A DNA stretch of 64,000 nt from a virus: IMG/VR virus record IMGVR_UViG_3300020438_005287, positions 1 to 64,000 of that record. One strand, given 5' to 3'. Position 1 is the stretch's first letter; each line of letters opens with the position of its first letter. Below are positions 44,401 through 56,400 of this stretch, piece after piece. Made by a program: the position numbers and the translations under genes. Under the pieces are notes generated by a model. The model did no database searches. It had not been told where the DNA came from and worked only from the letters and a program-made list of their open reading frames with translations.

Positions 44401-47400
44401 AAAGTATGTACATGATCTACATATGTTGTATCATAAGTATCATATTCACCTGCAAACCAATCAGCCTCGTCCCAGCCTGATTGTTTTCCAAAATCAAAAC
44501 TTTTTACTTCTACTCCTCCATAATCAACACCATCCATAAGTTGACTAACATCTTTTCCATATTGTCCTACACTTGGATTATAAAATAAATTTATCCTATC
44601 TGCAGCAGATAATAAGTCAATATTCTTTTTGTATACGACTTTGATAATTTTACCACTTGCAGGAGGTAGTGTCAAAGTAATCCTTCCAAAATACCTGTTA
44701 TAGGTTTTTGTAGCGTCGATTACGTTAGTATATGAATACTCAGATGTCAAAAGATCTATGTTATCAACTGTGACTGTAATATTATTTTTGTTAAGATCAA
44801 TTGGCCAGGTTAAATCCAAAATATATTTTGAGCCTGATGCTGTAAAATTTTGTATAACATTTAAATCGAGAATTTCAAATTGTCCTGATACACGATCAAA
44901 CTTAATACCAGTCAATAAACTCCGCATACTTGGTTTGTCTAAAATAACACTTAGTTTTGCAGGTACACTATCTGGTTCTTGTGTGCCCTGAATTAAAATT
45001 TCAGGCGCTGCAAGATATCCATAGCCTGAATTTTTTACATTGACTGCTGTAATAACCCCATTGCTTCCTAAGGAAACTTCTGCTTCTAAACCTGTGCCTG
45101 AAGTACTTGTAAACTTTAACTTAGGCACATTTTGATATCCTGTACCTCCGTCACTGACTTGAATTTCTTTTATGCCTACACCTATATTGTCTATCCAAGA
45201 TTTTTCAGGATAACTTGTTAAAACATCACTGCCAGTTAACATGCCATTTTGATACTTTATAGCAAACGGTTCAATACTATTTGTAATTGGATTAAATTGC
45301 GGAGCCAAATCAAAATCGGTTGTGAGTGTAGCTGTTGGTTCTAATTTTTCATATGAACTTATATATTCCCTTATTTTTGCCTTAAATGGTTTTACTTCAT
45401 TTACATATTCTTGGTATGAAGGTAAATTAGCATTATTGAAGGTAGAGTCTTCAACAAACTCTCCTACATTATGAATTGCTCTGACAAAACTGGTCTTGAA
45501 AATCCAATCAACATAATTTTGCTCAGCTAAAACATACCTTATGCTTGCAAAAAATAATTTATTGTATTCTATTAGGAATTCATTTGTAAAAATATTGTCA
45601 CGAATCGTTTCTATAATGGTGCGTATTTCAGTACTGGGTATACCATCATACATTTGAGTGTCAAAACTTATTAAATCGAAATTATTATAAGATACGCTAC
45701 TATTATATAAACTTTCTTTAAATTTAATTGTACCAGACTGTCTGCCAATAGTTGAATAATTTACCGTGTAATCAACATTAACTTGATTATCAATTTTAAG
45801 AAGTAGAAGCCATCCACCTGAGCCAATATAATTAATTTTTACAATATCACCTATATTATCTTCTAGACCGTACAATTGATAACTGTAATCAACATTATAA
45901 TTTATTTCTGTAAAAGAATTATATCCTTGTTGATACCAATCAATGTATTCCCAATATAAATTTACATTAAATCCTTGACTTTGTATTCTCTGCCATTTGT
46001 TTAATAAAATTTCTCTTTCATATATTGCCCATTTGTTGTTTAAACTTTCGTCATTCTCAATAAGCACAGCGAATTTTCTTATCTGTATTTGTGTAGTTAT
46101 AGGATAATTTTTTCCTTGATTAACAATAGTTACGCTGTTTAACGCTCCGTTTTCATTAATAGTAAATTCTAATTCAGCATCGGTTCCATTTCCTACAATA
46201 GTATACGTAGGAACGACTAAATATCCTCTACCGGGATCAGTAATCACCACTTCAATTATTTTTCCATTTTGCGTGGTTGTACTTAAAACTGCTGGTTTAA
46301 AATTTGATACACCGTAGACATTTAAATCTTCAAGAGTGTCTAATTTTACATCATATACTCTACTAGTGCTTGCTGGATAAGGATCAGAAGTAGTTAAAGG
46401 AGTTAAATCTTTACTATCGATTATTAAACTGTTTTGCAATACACGGTTTACTCTTTCAATATATTGTTTTAAAGCTTCTTCACGATTGACAAACCAACTT
46501 TGTCTTGGCTTAAATAAATTACCGTATTTTTCCTTTTCTGGTAATGTATAGTCTGGTACAGGACGACCATAAGTGTCAAATCCCACTAAGCTATCTATCC
46601 ATTTTTTATCAATGTTACTTTTTGGCTTGCTGGTGTAATTATCTGTAATAATGCTATATTGTGTATGTACATTTTGATTATGATTATCTGATGTATAATA
46701 TTGAAAGCTTATTATGACATCTTTGTTTTCTAATAATTGTTCACAATTATATATCGCAAATTTATCATTGTTTATTAGTCCAACAAATTGATATCCTTGA
46801 TCGGCTGGATTCAATATAAGATTTGATACAGATTCTGAAGATAATGTTCTTCCTTCCCGTTGTGGGATTGTTTTTTTATTTTTTACCCAGTAAAAATACT
46901 TGTTACTAAAAGTTTGTGATATGCTATCATATTTCCGTATGCTACTATAAGCACTATCTCCATATTTCGTTGTGCCTGATATACCTTGTGATAATCCTTC
47001 GTTTGTATCCGCTAACGCATCCCATTGGCTTGGTAAGTAATCAGACTCCACCCATTCATAAATATCTGCTGTATTACTTAGAAAACTGTCTCCCCAATAA
47101 TTTACTGCAAATGTAACATCCCCTTGGTAAGGATAATAAAATTTAGAATTATTCAAATCCCACCATAATTTTCCAACATTTTTTGCGTCCCATCTATCTG
47201 TCTGATCAACTCTCAAATTACCCATCGTAGCTGATGTGTAAACAGCAGGATCATAATACAGTTTATAAGATAAATTTTGTTCAGCAACGCCTGCAATTTT
47301 TCCTTGCAAAGGATCTATATAATCTAAATATTTTAATAATTTTTTTGTCTTTTTATTATATAATATTATCCTTTTTATTTTTTTAACATCTACTGTATCT

Positions 47401-50400
47401 TTAGCATTCCGTATAGATTGATATATATCACCTGATATATTATAATCTAAAATTTTTCCTAATTTTCCTTCGCTATCTGTAATACTTGGCAATGATGTAT
47501 AAATGTGATTGTTTATCAACAAACATGATCTACCAAAATAATATATTGGCGTGCTATCACTAGTAGTATAAGATAATTGATCGCCATACACATATGTATT
47601 ATTTGTCTTTTCATAAACATAAATTGTTCCATTGTCATCATTTTCATAAGCAAAATATGTAAATTGTTGATCTAACAAAGTTGTATTTTTATCAAATGTA
47701 GTTGTAACTTCTATACCACCATTTTTTGCATTTACAATAATTTTGTTTTTATCACAACTAACTTTATATCCAAATAATTCAGCCTGTGTATTTTGAGGAC
47801 TGTACAATGTTTGTTGTAATGTGAATACTCCATTTACTTGGCTATAAACATACACAGCACCTTGATCTAATTTAATTGTGTCTGCAGCAGGAGCTCCTAC
47901 AACAATTGTTGTTCCATCATTATTAATTGAAACACTCCTGCCATATTCTGCTGTAGCATCATCAATTGTTAAATTTTGACTCCATTGGTAAAATCCGTTG
48001 TTGTTCCTATACACAGTAATTTTATTTGACATACTTGTGTATTTTGCCACAACAATTAACACTTCCCCATCATCACTAATATCAAAATCAGTGCCGAAAT
48101 CATACATTTGAGTAGTATCTAGTGCACTATCTGTATCACTGTCATCACGCACGGTAAAACTTGTTGTATTTGGTATAGATCCTACGTAATCAATCAAAGT
48201 ATTGTTTAAAGACCAAGACTGTATATCAAATACTCCTGCAGTTATATTAGTTTTAGCTGTGTACAATTGCCCTGCTGAGGTATTGTCAATATATACAATA
48301 TCGCCTGTCAAATAATTTGTACTTGTTGAAAATTCTCCTCTGAATTTTTTATTTTTAGCAAACTCCCATGCATATGTAATATTATTATCAACTCCGTCTT
48401 TAAAAAAATACATTTTTCCAGCTTCGGATACTGTTTCACCATCAGATGCTAATATAAAACCACGTCTTAAATTTTTATATGATGTAACTTTAGATTTTGT
48501 TCCAAAATAATGATTACTTTTAAATTCTGATGGTAGTAAAATGCTTGTCAAAATAAAGTTAGCATTAGTTCTCTGGTATACGTAACATATTCCTAAATTT
48601 TGATAATTTGTTGCTGTAGCAGTGGAATCAACTTCTAATTTATATTTTGGAATCCATGACAAACTTGTATCATTAGGTATTTGGATATTTTGAGTGACTC
48701 CAGATAAAGTAGTCTGCGTATAAAACCAGTACTCTAACCCTTTCAATTCTTGCAATAACTCACCAGTATTAGCATCTATAGTTTCCGCAAAAGGTTGATT
48801 TAACGGTCCTTGGAATACAAATAATTTTCCTATGCCAGCAGAATCGTAACCAAGAGATACACTTTTAATTTTTCCCAACGTCCTATCAACGGTATATATA
48901 TTTGGTCTTCCTAGAAGATCTGGATTAGGCCCTGCAGCATATACTGTCATTTCTATTTCTTGTGTATCTCCAAAGTCTTCTCCAATGCTCCAAGTACCTA
49001 TAACATTTCTTACATATATTCTGCACGAATTTCCATTTCTTTGATAATATAATACTTCAGCAGTTGCACCTGTATTACGGTCTCTAACAATTTGTCCAAT
49101 ATTATTTTGTGCTAAAGAATTTAATTGTAAATCTGAATTTTCTACAAAAACATATTTGGCTATGGGTTCAAACGGATTGCCATCATAAAAGAATTCTGTA
49201 ATTTCGTAATCAATATAACCGTCCCATACGTCATATATTGTTTGCACTGCTGCAGTTGCAACATTGTTTGGAATAGAAATGTCACTCGGTTGTATTAAAG
49301 GAGTAATAACTGGCAATGATACTGGTTTAATATCTACATCACCACTTTGGCTACCAATTAACCTGTCAGCAAAATTAAAAGTTGTACTAGATACTGCTAC
49401 TAGTTCAATAGTATATTCTCTAGCATTAATTGGACTTAGTTCGTCAACAACGACATTTGTACTATAAACCTGCGCTGATGCACCTGTGTTTTCTTGTGTT
49501 AATGTTTCTCCTACAACTAAAGTTGGCGGAAGATTAATACTTATATTCTTAACTTTAAGAGTACTTACAGTTTTTGCAAGATTATTAAAATAGATAGCAA
49601 AGCTATCTCCTACAGTTTTGCTATCACTTAATGCCTTTGGAACTCTTAACATCCAATAAGAAGAAATAGGTTTTACCGTTGAATTAAACGGACCAATACC
49701 AGATTGCCCACTAATTTTCACTAATAAACTATGATCAGTGTTGAAACTGTTGGATATCACAGTTTTTGTGTCCAACACATTATAATAATATCGTGTCGAA
49801 GTAGTATTTTGTCTAATTATATCAGTAATTACTAATCCCCTACCACTATCATTTATTGTTGGAGTTTGTGCAGATATATTGTAAGTTTGTTGTACTCCGT
49901 TACTGTCGTTTGGCATAGGAATCATCAAATAACCAAACAAATAAGCACTTGTATCCGTTGTTTCTGTTGGAGCTTGAACTACATAAGTTCCTATTAAAGT
50001 ATCAGTTCCTATACTAATATCTTTAACTGGTTCACTAGTGAAATTGCCACTTACATCATTTATATACATTGTAACATCTGATCCTAACTGGTGTCGATAG
50101 GCTATTCTTCCTGCAGAGTTACCTGAGGTTACTACATCTCCTGCTACTGGCAAATTAATATAATTATTAACTGTTAGAATTGTTTCTACTTTTGCAGTAA
50201 TAGTATGCGTTCCGTCAATGTGTGTTTCATTGAAATTACTTACAGTGCCGTTAAACGGCTGTCGTGATAATAAACTGGTTTGAGTTTGATTAGCATTAGT
50301 TAACTGATTCCAATTCAGTACGATAGTGTCATTTATTGTAATAGCATCATAAACATTTTTTGGTGCTTTAATTAAATAATGATCAATAGTATTTGTTTGA

Positions 50401-53400
50401 CTAGATGATTCTGTAAAAGGATAATTGCCTGTCAATAAGAATGGAATATCTTCGCTACCACTTGCATCTAATCCTATACTTGTAAATATATCGTTATAAT
50501 TTTGAAAACTGCTAAATGTAATGTTAGACAAATCTTGTACAAAATTTGATCTTGCTGCCCAAAAACGATTTGCGTAGGACACAACATCGTCTGCATTATA
50601 TGATGCTGTAGTTGAATATGAACCTATAAACTTTGTCTTAACATTACTAGCTGTTGGTGCACCAACTATTAAGTATCTGCCATCTGCAGATAAACACACA
50701 CTACGTCCATAACTTTGACTAGTAGCAATATCTAAATTTGGTTCTAAAATTTCACTTAATTGCCATGCTTGATTCTGAGCTGCTCGATTATAAATATAAA
50801 CTTTACCATTACCATCATTTTCTGCTCCTATTACTAAAATTGTATTTCTGCTTTCAACATCATATGAGTTAGCAAATTTTGTAGATCCGGACTCAGGGTT
50901 GGTAACTTCATATCCTTCTACGAAATTATTTTGATTTTGTAATACTGTCCATTTTTCATTGCCATCTTTATCAATCCAGATTTTATCATTTTTATCAAGA
51001 TGATTTTCAGCCAATCTATTAGCCTTCTCAAAGTCAGCTACTCTTACACTATTAAAAATTCCAAATATACCCGTACAGGAACCAAATTTTTCACTACCTA
51101 CTAAGCCTACAAATGTTGAAGTACTCTCAAACTCGATCACATTTAAAATAATACTTTTGATTTTAAAAAAACCTTGAACTATTGATTTACTAAACGAACT
51201 ATTTGCAGAATCATCATAATTTATTTTGGTTATTTGTTGTATATAAACAATATCATTAATTTGTAAATTTATCGGCGTCTCGGTTAATTCTACACCAAAT
51301 GTATCAGTAGAATGATCAAATGTAACAATATTGTCTATGATATATTCTGCATTTTTGAATTTGTAAACATTCCAAGACTTATCTACGTTTCCGACCCAAA
51401 CATAATCATTAATTTTTAATAAGGTTGGATCAATAGTTAATATATCATCATATGTACCAAGTATATGTGTAACATCGTCTGGATGGACATAACCACTATT
51501 TTTTACATAAGTGTTTTGTATATATGTTGTTGGAAACGGTTTGTGATCATAACCAACTGGAGCTGTGTATACTTCATATTTTGGTATTCTGTATATTAAA
51601 TCTGTTTCTCTCCCTGTAATATAATCAGTTAATAATATAGGTTGTGGAGTAAGCTTGAATTTATCTTCATCTAAAATATATTCAACTTCTTCAAATGTAT
51701 CTGTTGCTCCGTATTGACCATCTCTAATAGCCCATTCTTCATAAAATTCTAAGCTATCTTTATTTGCACTTGCAAGTACATCAAATAATTTTGTGAGACT
51801 GTTCCTAGTGCCTTTTTCTTGGATATAACCTTGATAAAATTTGTACTGACTAACATCATCATTGATAATATTCTGTAAATACTTTCTTTTTTGATAGCCA
51901 ATCAGATGCTGTGCCATTTTTTGCTGCTCACTATCAAAATTATCGCTATCAAGACTATAAAAATCTGTAAATTGTTTAACCTTATAGTCAAAATTTGGTA
52001 ACAGACTAGATTCAGGAGGAGCATCAAGTTGATACCATTCCTTTGAATCAAACAAAAGTGAACCAGCAATTTTACGTCTGGCTATATAATAAAATTCTTT
52101 ATGTTTTACTAATGATCCTATAGCATAATCATTCCACTGTTTCCATTCGGTTAATGTTGCATCATCATACACAAATCCGGAAAGATTTACAGAACCGTTC
52201 CATCCAGCTGTTCTATAACCAGCCACTTTAATTCTATCTTGCCGATATCCAGGTGTAATGTTGTATATGGTATCATTAAAGTCTGTTTTGTTATCTAGTA
52301 ATACTGTGTGCTCTGTTGTAATTAAAGGTAACTTTATAAGATATATCCCGCTGGTTGTATTAATTACTTCAGCACTAAAAGTATTGTCATCATCTTTGAA
52401 AAACCTTAAATTTTCTTTTCCTAATGTCTTACCATTTGCCTTCAATATACTGTAATTGTTCCTATTACTAATTACATTACCTACAGTAAAATTTGGATCC
52501 TGAAAATTTATCTTTCCTGCTCCTGGACTTAATGAAATTACAGCTCCTGCAGCCCAATTTTGTGTGGTCCAAAACACAAATTGATTAGCAGATAAAAACC
52601 AATCTGATACTTCATAAACATTTTCATTAAATGTTGAAAATGAAAATCCTTGTAATTCTAAATATTGCCCATATCCTAATAAAAAATCAACAACATCTTG
52701 AATTTCAGTAAATAAGGTATCATAGTTGAGTGTGCTAACATTGTCCTCAAATACTTTCCTATAAGTCAAAGCAACTCCGCCTTGCGTAGGTAATTCTGGC
52801 AATTCGACAAATTTAGTAAGATCAATTTCTCCAGTAGAAGTATGTGTTTCTATGCACCTATAAAATTTAGAATTTAAAGAATTTTTTACAATAGTATCTG
52901 TTGCGTAAAATTTATTTACATCCCACGTAATAAATGCGGCACTTACTCCGCCTACATTAATAACTGGATCAGTGGTTTTAGGAATAGGCTTATGGTATTT
53001 AAAATTAGGCAAAACACTGTCATATCCTTTGACATAAAATCCAGCTGCTTGCTTTTCTATAATTACTCCGCTATATACTATTTCTTTGACAACTGCACTT
53101 GAATTCGAGAAAATTTTGTAGTTATTCTCAGGAATAAAAACATTGCCTTGATTTAGAGGTGTACGACTATCTAGTATAATTTTAAATTTTTCTTTTTCTG
53201 TAAAACCTCCTATCTTAAAAGCTAGTTGATTTGTTATAGACTTTATTTCTTCTTTATATTCTTCAATAGACTCACTAAATTCTTGATTTTTGTATTCTAT
53301 AATATAATTAATTAAACCACTAGTGTAAACTTCATTCGTATCTTTCACTGTGTTTGGAAAAATTAAATTAGATAATTTAATAAAAGTGCCAAGCGTATCA

Positions 53401-56400
53401 CCATAAACAAGTTGTCCAGCAATATTTCTTTTTTGTCTGCTCCGATCAAAAGCTGTAGCAAATACTTTACAAGGCTTATTAATAATAAAACTTTTTAAAA
53501 GACTAAAAGGATAATCACTACTATGTCTCCATGCATTTTCTATAGGTGCGCCGTCTCCAAACTTAAAACCATCTTGTAAGAATCTATTTGTAATTTGATA
53601 TGGTAAGTTTGCTTGACTAGGTGACCTTAAATTTCCATCAGCATCAACAGGTATTTTTTCCAGTAAATCTGGTCTTATATATTTTGAATTAATTGTAAAA
53701 GTAGGTTGACGTATAATTCCTTTAGATAAATCTTCCCACATAATTAAATTATTAGAAGTATAAGGAGGCTTTCCGTATTGTGTTTGCCACCAACTTGGTT
53801 CTTGACTAAATCCTAACATTTCCCAAGGATGTGTGTTAGGTCTATCAGTGTCATATACATATCTATAAATTTGATTTATCCAACCTGGCATCGATTCAGC
53901 ATTACTAAACGATAATGTACCATAATTATATGTTGAAGAATTATTTAAATCAAAATATATATTATCAGAATACTTACCATTTACCAACTGTGTCCAATCA
54001 ATAAAATCACTTAGCAAAGCGTTATTTAATTTTTTTGCAGGTCCGCCTACTTTACGATATAAACCATCAATAAAATCATTTATATCAAAGAAAGTAGTAT
54101 CATAATGCATTTTACAATTATTATATATTCTCTTTTCTAATTCTAATAATAAATTATCCTTATAATCAAGGAACGCTGGTATCCTACTACCATCGTGTCC
54201 CTGTATAATCACTATACCTTCATCCCATTTTTCATAATCATTTGATTCATACTGACCTATATTTTGATCTGTTGTTGGCATAAAAAATGGTCTATCTAGT
54301 CCTTCAAACTTATATAGTACGGCCTGTCCTGATCCACCTAATGCTGTATCTTTATTCTTTGCGTCTAAAATGTTTGTATAACAAGGATAAGCCCATCCTG
54401 CTGAATCACTGTTATATTGATTGCCTACAGGTTGGCCATAGATTTGAAAAGGCTTTACAGAATATGAAAACGAATATCCGCTATCAACATACCCAATTTC
54501 TGCATACGTATCAGCCTGATTTACTGTTGGATTATTTTGCCCATTATTACCTATAAATGTATCAATATAGATTTTAGGAGTAAATTTAGGATATAGACCT
54601 AATTTAGTTGGTGTTGGCGGAATATAACTTCCATGTGTAGAGTCGTATTCGTAAATTTCTATTACATCATCCACTTGCTTGTAACCAGTATAAACAACAA
54701 ATCCGTCTACATCAAATGTATAATCTATCCCATATAATGATAAATTGCCATTCCGATATACAGACACAGCTCTTTTGCCTAATTCACTTTGTGAAAAAAC
54801 TTGATTCAGTGGAAAGTATGTTTGATCAGTATCAACAAGTGTAGTGCTACTTGTTAGAACTCCTACTTGTGGTAACATATCACTGAAATAAAATGGCATA
54901 TCACTTGTTTTATCAATATTCATTTGTGCAATAATATTATCAACATGCGGTTTAGTCCTACCGTCAAATCCTAAAGTATCAGCAGTAGTCAAAAAATTAC
55001 GTTTAAACTTACTGTATTCTGTCTTAGCAAAATTTACCGCACTTATCACATTAGAAGATTCATTGCTCAAATGATATGATACTAAATTAAATAAAGCACT
55101 ATGAGCTTGAAATTTCTTTCCATATTTTGAAATTTCTCCTAAATCTCTAATATTACTCAAACCAGGATATACACCATCAAAATTATCAATCTCCTCAACA
55201 ATTGTGCTTAAATGATCATTTACTTCTCCTAAAGTAAAATCTGTAAGATTATTATTCAAAGGGTTTTTTTCTAGATTTCCAGGTATTTCATAATATCCAT
55301 TATTATTTTTTTGATACTTTGATCGTATTTTAATTAAAATTACATCACCTTGTTTACAACTAGGTAAAAACTGCAAAAACTTTCTGTCATTTGCATTTGC
55401 ATATATCACATAATCTGTGTCCTTTTTTTGAATAACATTGTTTTTATAAATTCTATACCATGCATGATCTAAAAAATCAGTCTCGTCATACATGTCTAAA
55501 GCAAAATACTCCTGATTTTCGGCTGCTATTTCTTGTTTTATAACATTCTGTGAACTATCAAATTCCCCAATTGCCCATCCATTACTTAATTGATATTGTG
55601 TTCTGTCATTGTAGATACGCACAAACCCTTGGTCAGTAGACTGTGTTAGCACTTGATTACTGCTGTTATACACAAAACTTTTAGTTACTAAGTCAAAAGA
55701 AAACACAATATCTCCAGTGTTAACTATGTTTTTGTATAAAACTGGAAAGCCTAATTCTTCATCATTTGTTCCTACAGCATCTGCATAACAAAATATTTTA
55801 TTGCCATTGAATTGAGAATATTGGTAGTTAACAGAATCATTGAATTGTATATCTGTCCCATCATACATATCAAATAAAGGAGACTGATTAACTTTTGTTT
55901 TTGCTTGGGCAGTTTTCCATTGCGTTCCATTGTAGTAGAAAATTTTTCCGCCATTTAATGTACCTTTAGTAACAAGTACAGTTTCGTCAATCAAAGGATC
56001 TGTATCTTCATCTTCTATTAAAGTTATCTGTGTTCTGTTATTAACTGTTAATAATTTTACTTTATATATTTTTCCATAAACCATTGGATCCGTATCGGCC
56101 ACAAACATAATTCTCATACCAGCTACTAGGTCTACAGAATCTATGTTATATCCAAGTGATCCTTCTACAATAGAAAAGGCATCTGTAGTAAAAGTATCAA
56201 TTAAGTCTATACTTTGTTTAGCATGTGTGCCAAAATTGTGTAATCTTATCCCATCATTAAATTCTATAATAGGTCTTTTAGCCCGTGCAGCTTGATCTAA
56301 AACAAATGCCTGTCCATTTAATTCTAATGATTTTTTTATTACATCTTTATGGATCCATCGATTATATTTTGACCATAAATTACCGTCTCCACTTGATTTA

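Noticed and set aside
54287-54556. A plus-strand frame opposite the giant gene
   Set aside because: It lies fully inside the 16.3-kb coding frame on the other strand, with no start signal; read as a shadow.
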